Shown here: positions 51,947 to 61,090 of the stretch, piece after piece
Numbering within the stretch: the first letter of the stretch is position 1
Layout of the letters: every line of letters starts with the position of its first letter
Assembly (NCBI RefSeq): GCF_000633255.1
Contig: NZ_AYMJ01000028.1
Coordinates: 26,974-90,973 of the forward strand
Source of the DNA: Pseudomonas sp. H1h
GTDB lineage: Bacteria > Pseudomonadota > Gammaproteobacteria > Pseudomonadales > Pseudomonadaceae
DNA: 64,000 nucleotides
Reading direction: 5' to 3'
Program-made: the position numbers and the translations under genes
Notes under the pieces: model-generated
The model's input: only the letters and a program-made list of their open reading frames with translations
Databases searched by the model: none
Told to the model about the DNA's origin: nothing

Positions 51947-53209
51947 TCAGACTTCCGAATCCCAGATCACTGTGATATTTCCTGAAAAACTCCCCCCTTC
52001 ACCGGACTTGACGATTTCATTGACCCAGAACGGCGACATTTCGAAGTGCAGGATTCCGGGCGCGCGGTCGAGATAAGCCCCAGGTTGGAACTTCATGCTT
52101 TCCTCCCCGTAGTTCACCCGAAGCGGGCGCCGCTGAACCGGGCGCCCGGCAAAATCGGTCAAGCCATTGGGCAGGCTGACACTGACCTGTACTACCGCCG
52201 TGCGCTGGGAAACGGGGTCGCGAATCAAGCAGTTGAACAACTGAAGAAACTCGCATTCCAGCTGCATCTTGAAACGCGACGACACCGAAATATGGAAGGG
52301 CTGATCGCGGAACAGCCGCTCCGGTTTGCGCCCTGCGTGCAGCCAGCCTTGCCAGCCACCGGCAGGCACCAGTGCAATTTTCTCGCCGCCGGGCGGGATG
52401 TCGACCTTGAGCGTGTGCTGAACATCCAGCACAAAATTCAGGGTCAGATCCGGGTCGCTCGGCAGCATCACATCCCCCATGTCAAAGTCGCCTCCGGGAC
52501 CAATGCGATAACTCAAATCCCCGGTATAAAGCCCGGATGACATTTTCAACGGATTAGGCGTTTTCAGCTCATATGAAAAATCCAGATAGCTATACGTCAT
52601 GGACGGTATGGGGAAGCTGGCCGTCTTGACGCAAGTACCTTGCACTGGCGTCTTCCAGAAGAAGCCGTAATAGCTGTCCGAATACACCCCGACACCACTG
52701 TAGGTGCAGGGGAGCGCCGAGTTCACCCAACTGCTACCCCCCCATAAAGCGCGATGTCCCTCGATGGCCGTCGCCGCCCCAGTCAAGTTGGCTGCGGTAT
52801 CGCTCAGGATGTAGCGCGAGCCGAAGCCGGCAATGCGTACCTCGACGGTTTCCGTTTCTCCGGTGTCCCGATTGGTCACCGTCAACGGACGCCACAGAGA
52901 AGGAACCCTGAACATTGCACTGTTGCGTGACGACGCATTGGGCTGCATGGGGTTCGCCGAATCGAACCGGACGGGCAGACGGATACTGAAGGTTTCGTTG
53001 TCCCGGCACTCGCTGGGATAGTCCGCACAATAGCCACTGACCGGGGTCTTGTTGATGAACATGTTACGTTGCGGATTGGCCGAGTCGGGGGTGAACAACG
53101 CCCGGATCTCCTGAGTCACAGCCTGCGCGCAAGGCGCGGCAATGACCGCCAGCATCCCCAGCCAGCGACTGCGACGCAGCAGACTGGAGCAGGTCAATGT
53201 CAGATTCAT
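51947..53209 (-). CDS. CS1/CFA-I type fimbrial tip adhesin (CooD/CfaE/CblD-like)
   Basis: A 420-residue secreted protein with signal peptide (about residues 1-30). The N-terminal half has paired Cys (YCADYPSECRDNE, then PCTYSG ... GTCVK) as in the adhesin domain of CfaE, and the C-terminal half is pilin-like. It should sit at the fimbrial tip, bind receptors and start assembly. ATG 53209 is 35 bases from the usher stop. The earlier in-frame ATG at 53248 overlaps the usher gene and is less likely. Confidence 0.82.
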   Translation of the reverse strand: MNLTLTCSSLLRRSRWLGMLAVIAAPCAQAVTQEIRALFTPDSANPQRNMFINKTPVSGYCADYPSECRDNETFSIRLPVRFDSANPMQPNASSRNSAMFRVPSLWRPLTVTNRDTGETETVEVRIAGFGSRYILSDTAANLTGAATAIEGHRALWGGSSWVNSALPCTYSGVGVYSDSYYGFFWKTPVQGTCVKTASFPIPSMTYSYLDFSYELKTPNPLKMSSGLYTGDLSYRIGPGGDFDMGDVMLPSDPDLTLNFVLDVQHTLKVDIPPGGEKIALVPAGGWQGWLHAGRKPERLFRDQPFHISVSSRFKMQLECEFLQLFNCLIRDPVSQRTAVVQVSVSLPNGLTDFAGRPVQRRPLRVNYGEESMKFQPGAYLDRAPGILHFEMSPFWVNEIVKSGEGGSFSGNITVIWDSEV

Positions 53210-53244
53210 GATCACACTCTCTAGAACATCGGGCCTGGCACGGT

Positions 53245-55767
53245 TCAACCGGCCGAGCTCCGGTTGGACGTGGCATCCGCCAGGGTGTCAGGCGAACACC
53301 GCAGATCACCGATCATCAGCACACTGTTTTCACGACGGTGCTGATCGATATCGAGGCGGAACTGGCACAGCAACTGGTCGGCATACCGGACTTCCAGCGT
53401 TGGCGAGCCAGCGTTCATTTCCATCGAGAAAAAGCCATCGACTTCGCTGACCCCGCGGCTGGCATGGTTGATCACGTGGTGTCCCTTGAGCGGCCGGCCT
53501 TGCGGATCGAGCAGTCGACCGAGCACGGTGAGGGTCTTCATGACCCGCACCTTGCGATACTCCACACCGCCCTTGTTCAGGTGATAGCGGGTTCGCGCCG
53601 GTTCGATGCTGGCTGCGGGCACGTCGTTGCCTTCGAAATCGAAACTCACCGAGCTGTTTTTGTAGGCCGTGAGCGCGATGAAATTGCGCCCGGGGCGCAA
53701 CGCCGCACTGCCGCCGCTGAGATCATCGGCGCGCAGCGCAATGCCATCGATGTCCGACTCGACGTCAACGATCATTCCCGCACCGCGGCCCTGATGCTGG
53801 CTGGTCAAAACCATGTGCTGGCCGCCGATCACCAGGGTGCTGTCGAGGTTCAAGCCACCGGTGAAGTTGTCGTTGAACGATGAGCGCTGAAGGAATCCGT
53901 CACCGTTGACCACATCAGTGCGAAAGTTCGCCAGGCTCGACAGGCCCACACCATAGGTGTCGGTGAGCGCGGTCACCGAGACGCTTTGCAACACGTGGTC
54001 CTGCAAGTCCTGACGAAAGCCCAGTGAGCCATTGTTGTCACGACGGCCATCGCGGGCCGTGCGGCTGCCAATGCTGCCGGATATCTGCTGCCCCGGGCGG
54101 CCCAGCGCCAGGTTGATACTCAGGTCGACTCCGCGATTGCGTGCCTCGCTACTGCTGTAACTGCCCGGGCGATCGAACAGCGACAACCGCCAGTTGGCAT
54201 CATTGCCAAACACCACCGTGCGTTGCGTCCAGCCGAGGTCAACGCCTACCCCTTCGACGTTGCCCTCGCTGTGCGACACCCTGCCATTGAGCGAACTCTG
54301 GCGACTGATCCGGTGGTTCAGCGCCAGCGAAGAATTGCTGGTCTGCCCGGTAAACACATTGCGTTGGCGCACGCGGGTGCCATCAGGCAGCGTGTCGTAG
54401 GTGTTGGTCGTGTCAAGCCAACTGCGGTTGTGACTGACCACCAGACTGCCGGCGCCATAGTTGTACAACCCCTGGAAGTCGGCGCCGGTGCCATGGTCTT
54501 CGGTCTGATACAAGTTGGCGTAAAGGCTGGTGCGCTCGCCAAGGCTCCAGTCGATCGAACTGCCGTACTGCAGCTTTTCGCGCACTTGGCGCGCCGAAAG
54601 GCCGAGGATCACCCGCGGGTGCAGCAGGTAGTTGAGCGCCGCACCGGCCGTGGCATCACCACTGCTTTGCTGCTCCCAGTTGCTGAGCAGTTTGCTTTCC
54701 TGACCGGCGAACAGGTTATAGCGCCAGCGTTCGTCGTGGTTGCGCCAATTGTTGGGTTTGTAGATCAACTCTTGGGTGGTCGAGGTGGTCTGGCCGTCTT
54801 CGATCAGGCGCACTTCCACTTCGTAGATGCCACCGGGCAACGCTCGCGTATCGAGCGTCTGCAACCCCGCCGGCACTGCCTGGGTGTTGATCAGCAGCCC
54901 ATCCCGATAGATCTCCACCGAGGCCTGGCGATTGGCGGTGACATACACCGGATAAACGCTGGGTTTCGGGCTGTCGATGGCCAGACTGTCGGAGCTTCCG
55001 TACATCAGCCCCACCGCCGTATCCGGGCTGTTGCCGAAGGCTCGGGGTTCACGCATCAGGCCCTCGGAGTTGGGGGTGAAGTAGCCCAGACGAAAAAATT
55101 TGCCCTCCATTTCGCGCTGGGTATAGAGCTCATGTACTGCGTGATAAGTCTTGTCATCCGGGCTGCCCAGTCGCGACAGCTGCAGGTTCACGCTCTGGCT
55201 CCAGTTGCCCAGACTGCCGCTGGCCTCCAGGCCGAATCGACCACCCAGGTCCTGCTCCTGACCACCGTTGAGGTTGAGTTGGTTGCGCACGATCAGGCCG
55301 CGGCTACCTCCTGGCGGCTGATCGTGAAAACGCTTGGCCCCAATGTCACGCTCGGCATTTTCGGTCACGATCGACAGCAATGAGTTTTCCAGGTTGTAGT
55401 GAACCGCCAGCATCTGCGCAGGGCACTGACCCGTGCAGGCTCCCAGGCTCACACCGGGCTTGAGAACGTCCGCCCAGGTCTCGCGCTCGCGGGCATCGAA
55501 GCGGCTTTCGCTGGTATCGGTGAATTCGAGCAAGGTCACCCGGTCATCGCGCGACAACACGATCATGGCCTCGCCGAGAGGTTGCTGGTCGAGTTCCACT
55601 CGTACCGCCAGCGGAACATCAAAAAAATGCTCTTCGAACTCTGCCGGCAGGCCTTTGGCCTGAGCGAGCAAACTTCGTGGCGTATTATCAATAGAAGAGG
55701 TTGCCGCAAATGCACTGCTACATAACAACAGCGTAAGCGCTGTCGCGATGGGCGTCATCGGGAACAT
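53245..55767 (-). CDS. Alternate-pathway outer-membrane fimbrial usher (CooC/CfaC/TcfC-like)
   Basis: An 840-residue outer-membrane usher with signal peptide (residues 1-21, cleaved near AFAATS). The large beta barrel region has FRLGYFTPNSEGLM, the plug/Ig-like part YPVYVTANRQASVEIYRDG, and C-terminal domains with GRLLDPQGRPLKGHHVIN. It secretes and polymerises subunits delivered by the chaperone. It follows the major pilin by 110 bases that contain a hairpin, and precedes the adhesin gene. Confidence 0.9.
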   Translation of the reverse strand: MFPMTPIATALTLLLCSSAFAATSSIDNTPRSLLAQAKGLPAEFEEHFFDVPLAVRVELDQQPLGEAMIVLSRDDRVTLLEFTDTSESRFDARERETWADVLKPGVSLGACTGQCPAQMLAVHYNLENSLLSIVTENAERDIGAKRFHDQPPGGSRGLIVRNQLNLNGGQEQDLGGRFGLEASGSLGNWSQSVNLQLSRLGSPDDKTYHAVHELYTQREMEGKFFRLGYFTPNSEGLMREPRAFGNSPDTAVGLMYGSSDSLAIDSPKPSVYPVYVTANRQASVEIYRDGLLINTQAVPAGLQTLDTRALPGGIYEVEVRLIEDGQTTSTTQELIYKPNNWRNHDERWRYNLFAGQESKLLSNWEQQSSGDATAGAALNYLLHPRVILGLSARQVREKLQYGSSIDWSLGERTSLYANLYQTEDHGTGADFQGLYNYGAGSLVVSHNRSWLDTTNTYDTLPDGTRVRQRNVFTGQTSNSSLALNHRISRQSSLNGRVSHSEGNVEGVGVDLGWTQRTVVFGNDANWRLSLFDRPGSYSSSEARNRGVDLSINLALGRPGQQISGSIGSRTARDGRRDNNGSLGFRQDLQDHVLQSVSVTALTDTYGVGLSSLANFRTDVVNGDGFLQRSSFNDNFTGGLNLDSTLVIGGQHMVLTSQHQGRGAGMIVDVESDIDGIALRADDLSGGSAALRPGRNFIALTAYKNSSVSFDFEGNDVPAASIEPARTRYHLNKGGVEYRKVRVMKTLTVLGRLLDPQGRPLKGHHVINHASRGVSEVDGFFSMEMNAGSPTLEVRYADQLLCQFRLDIDQHRRENSVLMIGDLRCSPDTLADATSNRSSAG

Positions 55768-55801
55768 GAACTAATACTCTGATTACCAAGAAATCAACGC
55801 T

Positions 55802-55831
55802 CGGCCGACAAACCGGAAAGTTTGCCGACCG
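55802..55831 (-). terminator. Hairpin between major pilin and usher genes (expression step-down)
   Basis: CGGCCGACAAAC and GTTTGCCGACCG pair over 12 positions with two G-U or mismatched pairs; no T run follows. Similar structures lower expression of usher relative to pilin in fimbrial operons. Confidence 0.6.
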
Positions 55832-55877
55832 GGAACGCCACTTGAGACAAGTAAACGTTTTCCGTCGCCTGTATTAC

Positions 55878-56357
55878 TTAGACGGAAGGTTCCACAACCA
55901 ACATGACAACACCGGTGTAGTCACCCGCGTCAGGTTTTTGAGTGGTGACGGCACTGATCTTGAACGGCGCACGATAGCGCGTGTTGGAATCAGTGGTGTT
56001 AACCACTTCTTGCGACGTGGTGGTCAACGTCTTGCCATTGAGTTCAACCTTCAAATCAATGGTCTTGTTGCCGGCAATCAGCTTGGGCACACCTTCCAGT
56101 CGTGCATGAACCTTGCCCGCCGTGTGCAGCACGTCAAAGTGCCCATCGATGGTACGCATGGAGTCTGTGCCCGGGTTGTAGCTCATGTCCTGGTCTTTGT
56201 TGACCAGGTCGTAGTCAACCGGTACCGCGTAGAAGTCATCGGAAGAAACAGTAGCGACCAGACTGATGGAGTGTCTGGCATCAGTGGCGGCGAAAGCCAT
56301 CGAAGCACTCAGTGCCAGAGCAGCCACAGGAGCAGCAAACGCGATTTTTTTGAACAT
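55878..56357 (-). CDS. CS1/CFA-I type major fimbrial subunit
   Basis: A 159-residue secreted pilin with signal peptide (residues 1-23, MFKKIAFAAPVAALALSASM). Matches the CooA/CfaB/CblA group: N-terminal donor strand region HSISLVATVSSDDFYAVPVD, LEGVPKLIAGNKTIDLKVEL in the middle and C-terminal DAGDYTGVVMLVVEPSV. First gene of the minus-strand fimbrial operon (pilin - usher - adhesin - chaperone - second pilin). GGTACTGAAAG precedes the ATG. Confidence 0.88.
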   Translation of the reverse strand: MFKKIAFAAPVAALALSASMAFAATDARHSISLVATVSSDDFYAVPVDYDLVNKDQDMSYNPGTDSMRTIDGHFDVLHTAGKVHARLEGVPKLIAGNKTIDLKVELNGKTLTTTSQEVVNTTDSNTRYRAPFKISAVTTQKPDAGDYTGVVMLVVEPSV

Positions 56358-56873
56358 CTTTCAGTACCTGTTATTTAAAATAATCGAAGGAGAGTCAAAA
56401 GTTATTGATGAGCAAAACCGTCACGAGCAGTTATTGACCCAACTGAACTTTTAACGCCGAAAGATGATCAAGCAATTCCCTTGGAAAGTAAGCAGGCAAG
56501 TTCCGACAAACGTGTAGCCCAGTGACCTCTACCCAAGAGAGAAAAAACCATGAAAACCATAAAAGTTTAAGTCCTGCTGTAAGAGACAGGCTACAACGCG
56601 CCAGCAATCTGTCTGAACGCGCCAACTTTCACAGCAACTTCCGTAAGACACATACCACACCCTGCCGATAATAAAGGCCGACGCCGACTATTAGAGAGTT
56701 AGCACTAAACTGCGCCTTTGCCGGGCGATTTAATACCGCGTTTTTTTGATCGTTTGCCGTAATCCGTGCCCGATATTTCGATTGAAGGACGACAACCGTC
56801 GGTCAGGAGGCCTTGCAGACACCTAAAGATATATCTTAAGTTGTATCTAAATACGACGAGAGAGAAAGCAAAA
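56358..56873. other. AT-rich divergent control region (fimbrial operon / yqjI-like gene)
   Basis: 516 bases, clearly more AT-rich than the genes on either side. It must hold the fimbrial promoter (minus strand) and the promoter of the PadR gene. A 64-codon frame on the minus strand (56431-56625) has no protein-like features. The only clear element is the palindrome at 56826. Confidence 0.6.
56826..56851. promoter_or_regulatory. Predicted YqjI/PadR operator
   Basis: AAGATATATCTT (56826-56837) is a perfect 12-base palindrome, followed by a partial repeat TTGTATCTAAAT. It ends about 22 bases before the PadR-family start, fitting autorepression. Confidence 0.6.
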
Positions 56874-57449
56874 ATGAGAGACCATCATTCCCCCCACCGC
56901 GAGCACGGTGACGGCCGCGACGGCTTCGAGAAGCGCCCCGGACGCGAACGCGGCGGTCGCGGCCCACGGGTGTTCGCCCCCGGCGACCTGAAATTGCTGC
57001 TGCTGGCACTGATTGCCGAACAGCCGTGCCATGGCTATGACCTGATCCGCCAGATCGAAGGCATGTTCGACGGTGCCTACAGCCCCAGCCCCGGCGTGAT
57101 CTACCCGACCCTGACCTTTCTGGAGGAAAGCGACTTGATCAGCGGCGACGCCGATGCCGGCAAAAAGCGCTACAGCGTGACCGATGCCGGTCGTTTGTCT
57201 TTAAGCGAACAAGCGATCGCACTGGACGGCGTGCGCATGCGCATCGAGGTCAGCAAACGCTCGCTGCGTGGCCACGATCGGCCGCCGGAAATCCACGAAG
57301 CCGTACACAACCTGCGCCACGCGTTGCAGATGCACCACGGGCGCTGGAGTCCCGAAGAAATTCTGCGCGTGCGTGATCTGCTCAACGACACCGCCAAAGC
57401 CATTGTCGACGGTCCCGCCGTTCAATTTGCTCCGGAGAAAGCCGAATGA
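56874..57449 (+). CDS. yqjI: PadR-family metal-responsive regulator (YqjI-like)
   Basis: A 191-residue PadR regulator: an unconserved His/Arg/Gly-rich N-terminus (MRDHHSPHREHGDG), winged helix-turn-helix (LLALIAEQPCHGYDLIRQIE, then SPGVIYPTLTFLEE) and a C-terminal dimerisation helix. In E. coli YqjI, a similar His-rich N-terminus binds nickel and the protein represses itself and the ferric reductase gene yqjH. The same pair occurs here with an ATGA overlap, which supports the assignment. ATG 56874 is chosen; a GTG far upstream would place the operator inside the gene. Confidence 0.82.
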   Translation: MRDHHSPHREHGDGRDGFEKRPGRERGGRGPRVFAPGDLKLLLLALIAEQPCHGYDLIRQIEGMFDGAYSPSPGVIYPTLTFLEESDLISGDADAGKKRYSVTDAGRLSLSEQAIALDGVRMRIEVSKRSLRGHDRPPEIHEAVHNLRHALQMHHGRWSPEEILRVRDLLNDTAKAIVDGPAVQFAPEKAE

Positions 57450-58234
57450 CTGCAGTCGATACCCAAACCATTCACCGCGTCATGCACGAAATCAAACGCC
57501 GCAAGCTTGAGGTGTTGCGCGTGGTCGACCTGACCCCGCGCATGCGCCGCATCACCCTCGGCGGGCCAGAACTGGCCGGGTTCATCAGCCTGGGCACGGA
57601 CGATCACGTCAAGTTGCTGTTCCCGCAGAACGCCGAACAAACCGCCGCGCTGGAGACACTGGTGCTTGGTGCCGGAAAAAGTGACGTGCCGCTGCCCGAA
57701 ATGCGCGACTACACCCCGCGCCGTTACGACCTGGAAACGCTCGAACTGGACATCGACTTCGTACTGCACGGCGACGGCCCTGCCTCGACCTGGGCCGAAC
57801 AGGCCCGACCTGGGCAATTGCTGCACATCGGCGGGCCGCGTGGTTCGATGATCGTGCCGGATATCTTCGACAGCTACCTGCTGATTGGCGACGAAACCGC
57901 CCTGCCTGCCATCGCCCGTCGCCTCGAAGGCCTGGCGGCCAATCGCAAGGCGCTGGTGGTGATCGAGGTGGAGAACGGTGCCGAGCAACAGGCGCTGCAA
58001 AGTGCGGCGCAGGTCAATGTGATCTGGGTGCTGCGTGAAGGTGGCAAGGACAACCTGCTGACCACCGTCAGACAGCTGCAAGTGCCCAAGGGCAATCTGT
58101 ATGCGTGGGTAGCGACCGAGACCAAGGTCTCGCGGCAGATTCGCCGGGTATTGATTGATGAGCATGGGCTGGACGAGCAGCTCATCAAAGCCGTCGGCTA
58201 CTGGCGTGCCGAAGGTACTCCCGAAGAGGAATGA
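57446..58234 (+). CDS. yqjH: Siderophore-interacting protein / ferric-chelate reductase (YqjH/ViuB-like)
   Basis: A 262-residue cytoplasmic flavoprotein of the ferredoxin-reductase-like SIP family. The FAD-binding RxYT motif is MRDYTPRRYD, with GPASTWAEQARPGQLLHIGG typical of the NADPH-dependent ferric siderophore reductases. It releases iron from ferric chelates. It is translationally coupled to the yqjI-like regulator, so it is probably controlled by nickel or iron status through the palindrome at 56826. A REPIN follows. Confidence 0.87.
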   Translation: MTAVDTQTIHRVMHEIKRRKLEVLRVVDLTPRMRRITLGGPELAGFISLGTDDHVKLLFPQNAEQTAALETLVLGAGKSDVPLPEMRDYTPRRYDLETLELDIDFVLHGDGPASTWAEQARPGQLLHIGGPRGSMIVPDIFDSYLLIGDETALPAIARRLEGLAANRKALVVIEVENGAEQQALQSAAQVNVIWVLREGGKDNLLTTVRQLQVPKGNLYAWVATETKVSRQIRRVLIDEHGLDEQLIKAVGYWRAEGTPEEE

Positions 58235-58244
58235 GATGCCTCCC

Positions 58245-58334
58245 GGTGGGGGCGGACTTGCTCGCGAATACGGTGGTTCATTCAAAAATGATGTTGACTG
58301 ACCCGACGCTTTCGCGAGCAAGCCCGCTTCCACA
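58245..58334. repeat. REPIN (GAGCGGGCTTGCTCGCGAA type, left arm degenerate)
   Basis: Left arm GTGGGGGCGGACTTGCTCGCG has two substitutions; right arm TTTCGCGAGCAAGCCCGCTT is near consensus. Located between the yqjH-like gene and the convergent Pr6Pr gene. Confidence 0.82.
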
Positions 58335-58340
58335 TGGGTT

Positions 58341-58979
58341 TCAATGCCGTGCTGACCGCCAGCGGTCGAGGCCGATCACCAGCAACCCCATCAGCACAAA
58401 CCCCACCAATATCCCCCCGGCATTGATGAACACCTGTGCATAACCCAGCATGGCCACATCAATGAACGGGTACGCATACGCGCCCAGCAGATGCCCGCGC
58501 AGCAAGGCATAACCGAAATACACCAGCGGGTAAATCAGCCACAGCGGAAGGTGCCAAAAGCGCAACGTGCCTTTAGGCACGCAGCACCACCAATAGCCCA
58601 GAAACAGCAGCGGCATCACGTCGTGCAGCAATTCATCAGCGATAAACTGCCACCCCTCGGGGTGCCACAAATGTCGCAGTAAAATGCTGTAGGCCAGGCC
58701 GACCACCGCGATGCTCACCGCCACCCCGCTACTGACCCAAGGCAGCAGAAACCAGCGTTGCACAGCGGATTCGCGCCGGGTGACCGCGCTCGTCAGCACG
58801 CTCGCCACCAGGGTATTGGTCAGTACCGTGAAGTAACTGAAGAAGCTCACCAGCCCGCCCAGCAGACTGGCGTCGATACTCAGGCGCGCAAGGAAAATCA
58901 GGTACAGCTGAATGCTCAACCCGGCCCAGCCGAGGCTGGCGATGAGCATGATCAGGCGTCGCCGCAAAACGGCGTCCAT
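58341..58979 (-). CDS. Pr6Pr family integral membrane protein
   Basis: A 212-residue protein with six hydrophobic segments. FFSYFTVLTNTLVA, HDVMPLLFLGYWW and IYPLVYFGYALLRG match the Pr6Pr (FAR-17a/AIG1-like) group, whose function in bacteria is unknown. The second gene of a pair with the VF530-like gene, starting 1 base after that gene's stop. Confidence 0.8.
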   Translation of the reverse strand: MDAVLRRRLIMLIASLGWAGLSIQLYLIFLARLSIDASLLGGLVSFFSYFTVLTNTLVASVLTSAVTRRESAVQRWFLLPWVSSGVAVSIAVVGLAYSILLRHLWHPEGWQFIADELLHDVMPLLFLGYWWCCVPKGTLRFWHLPLWLIYPLVYFGYALLRGHLLGAYAYPFIDVAMLGYAQVFINAGGILVGFVLMGLLVIGLDRWRSARH

Positions 58980-58980
58980 C

Positions 58981-59211
58981 TCAGAGCGGACGCTTGGTGC
59001 GCATCAGTTTCACGTACAAACGCTCGACCTTCTCCCGCGCCCACGGAGTTTTGCGCAGGAAGGTCAGGCTCGACTTGATGCTCGGGTCGCTCTTGAAGCA
59101 GCGGATATCGATGCGCTCGGCCAACCCCGACCACTCGTAATGCGCCACCAGCGCATTGAGGATGTGTTCAAGGGTTACACCGTGCAGCGGATCGGGAGTG
59201 TGGTCGTTCAT
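58981..59211 (-). CDS. VF530 family small DNA-binding protein
   Basis: A 76-residue basic protein. The stretches DPLHGVTLEHILNALVAHY, GLAERIDIRCF and PSIKSSLTFLRKTPWAREKV are the conserved core of the VF530/DUF2132 family, small cytoplasmic proteins whose structure suggests DNA binding. ATG 59211 is preferred to an upstream in-frame ATG at 59241. The role is unknown; coupling to Pr6Pr may be incidental. Confidence 0.85.
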   Translation of the reverse strand: MNDHTPDPLHGVTLEHILNALVAHYEWSGLAERIDIRCFKSDPSIKSSLTFLRKTPWAREKVERLYVKLMRTKRPL

Positions 59212-59511
59212 GCCAGGCCTTTGGACGGAGTGAAAATGCACAAGCCGCGCACCTTAGCCGAGGGGCCGGTCAGGTGGAAGGCTTTGCTTCAAATGTAGGC
59301 CAACCCGAGAAGATCGCAGCCTGCGAGCCTGCCCACAATGCGCCCGTTTGACGCACTGTTACCGAATGCGAAACGCTGCATGTCTGCAAAAGCCCTTTGT
59401 CTTTTTGTTACAGATCATTATCCTGCCGCCCTTCAGCTGAATCGCTTCACTGCCTGCGTCAAATTGAAGCGCTCGGTTTACCCCCAGAAAACATCAAAAA
59501 AAGACTGATCC
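59212..59511. other. 300-base region upstream of oprB
   Basis: Divergent between the VF530-like gene and oprB. The only visible dyad is CGCTTCA / TGAAGCG (59443-59471) with a 15-base spacer, about 40 bases before the oprB start; its regulator is unknown. No REP is present. Confidence 0.45.
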
Positions 59512-60873
59512 ATGCCTGATTTTTCCTTCTCCCGAGACAGCGCTATCTCAGCTCTGCGCCTGCTCGGCGGCTGCACCGCGCTCGGCTTCGCCACCTACGC
59601 CCAGGCGGCCCCCGCCTTCGACAGCGACTCACCGTGGATGCTCGGTGACTGGAACGGCACCCGTACCGAACTCTCGGAAAAAGGCTACGACTTCAAACTC
59701 GATTACACCGGCGAAATGGGCAGCAACCTGCACGGCGGCTACGACCACGACCGCACCGCGCGCTACAGCGACCAGTTCGGTCTGGGCACGCACCTGGACC
59801 TGCAAAAGATCCTCGGCTGGGACGACGCCGAGTTTCAACTGACCGTCACCAAGCGCAGCGGCAACAACATCAGCAACGACCGGATCAACGATCCGCGTGT
59901 CGGCGGCTTCACCTCCGCGCAGGAAGTCTGGGGCCGTGGCCAGACCACGCGACTGACGCAGATGTGGTATCAGCAGAAATTCTTCGACCAGAAGCTCGAC
60001 ATCAAGGTCGGCCGTTTCGGTGAAGGCGAAGACTTCAACAGCTTCCCGTGCGATTTCCAGAACCTGGCGTTCTGCGGCTCGCAAGTCGGCAACTGGGTCG
60101 GCGGCATCTGGTACAACTGGCCGGTCAGCCAGTGGGCGCTGCGGGTCAAATATCACCTGACACCAGAGCTGTACGCCCAGGTCGGCGCTTACGAGCAAAA
60201 CCCGTCGAACCTCGATCGCGGCAACGGCTTCAAACTCAGCGGCAGCGGCACCCAGGGCGCCGTGTTGCCAGTCGAACTGGTGTGGACGCCGAAACTCAAT
60301 GGTCTGCCGGGCGAATACCGCGCCGGCTACTACTACAGCAGCGCCAAGGCATCTGACGTCTATAAAGACCAGAACGGCCAGCCTGCTGCACTGAGCGGCG
60401 AAGCCTACCGCAGCGCATCGAGCAAGCACGGCGTGTGGTTCGGTGCCCAGCAGCAAGTCACCAGCATCGCCAGCGACCACTCGCGCGGCTTGAGCGTGTT
60501 TGCCAACGCCACGATGCACGACAAGAAAACCAACGCGATCGACAACTACGTGCAGGCCGGCGTCGTCTACAAAGGCCCGTTCGATGCTCGCGCCAAGGAC
60601 GACATCGGTTTCGCCCTGGCCCGCGTTCACGTCAATCCGGCCTTTCGCAAGAACGCCGAGGCGAGCAATCAGGCCAACGCCGTCTACGACTATGACGATC
60701 CGTCGTTCCTGCCGCCGCAGGACACCGAATACAGCGCCGAATTGTATTACGGCGTGCACCTCGCCAACTGGCTGACCGTGCGCCCGAACCTGCAATACAT
60801 CCGCCATCCCGGTGGCGTGAACGACGTCGACGATGCCCTGATTGCGGGGATCAAGATCCAGTCGTCGTTCTAA
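59512..60873 (+). CDS. oprB: Carbohydrate-selective outer-membrane porin OprB
   Basis: A 453-residue porin. Signal peptide of about 33 residues ending in TYAQAAP, then the mature N-terminus PWMLGDWNGTRTELSEKG characteristic of OprB, and regular beta-barrel strands ending in a C-terminal Phe (KIQSSF). It admits glucose and related sugars to the periplasm, where the downstream Gcd oxidises glucose. No strong ribosome site is seen, but ATG 59512 is the only sensible start. A REPIN separates it from gcd. Confidence 0.93.
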   Translation: MPDFSFSRDSAISALRLLGGCTALGFATYAQAAPAFDSDSPWMLGDWNGTRTELSEKGYDFKLDYTGEMGSNLHGGYDHDRTARYSDQFGLGTHLDLQKILGWDDAEFQLTVTKRSGNNISNDRINDPRVGGFTSAQEVWGRGQTTRLTQMWYQQKFFDQKLDIKVGRFGEGEDFNSFPCDFQNLAFCGSQVGNWVGGIWYNWPVSQWALRVKYHLTPELYAQVGAYEQNPSNLDRGNGFKLSGSGTQGAVLPVELVWTPKLNGLPGEYRAGYYYSSAKASDVYKDQNGQPAALSGEAYRSASSKHGVWFGAQQQVTSIASDHSRGLSVFANATMHDKKTNAIDNYVQAGVVYKGPFDARAKDDIGFALARVHVNPAFRKNAEASNQANAVYDYDDPSFLPPQDTEYSAELYYGVHLANWLTVRPNLQYIRHPGGVNDVDDALIAGIKIQSSF

Positions 60874-60890
60874 GAGCTGGCAAATACCCA

Positions 60891-60981
60891 CTGTGGGAGC
60901 GGGCTTGCTCGCGAAGGCGTCGTGTCAGTCAACACATCAGCCTTCTGACACACCGCTTTCGCGAGCAAGCCCGCTCCCACA
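60891..60981. repeat. REPIN (GAGCGGGCTTGCTCGCGAA type)
   Basis: Two near-consensus inverted cores (60892-60916 and 60957-60981) between oprB and gcd. Confidence 0.9.
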
Positions 60982-61090
60982 AAAGAATTTCGTTAGCTAC
61001 ACAAGTTTTATCTGAACCATGCCTGCGCCCAATCGTCATCTACAGTGACTACTGCGCGGGACTACTTGAAACGTCACGGAGAATCACACT

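Noticed and set aside
51141..52076. 311-codon plus-strand frame opposite the fimbrial chaperone
   Set aside because: Antisense to a clear secreted chaperone with signal peptide; no independent support.
56431..56625. 64-codon minus-strand frame in the fimbrial control region
   Set aside because: Short, in AT-rich DNA, no ribosome site, and its sequence shows no conserved pattern.
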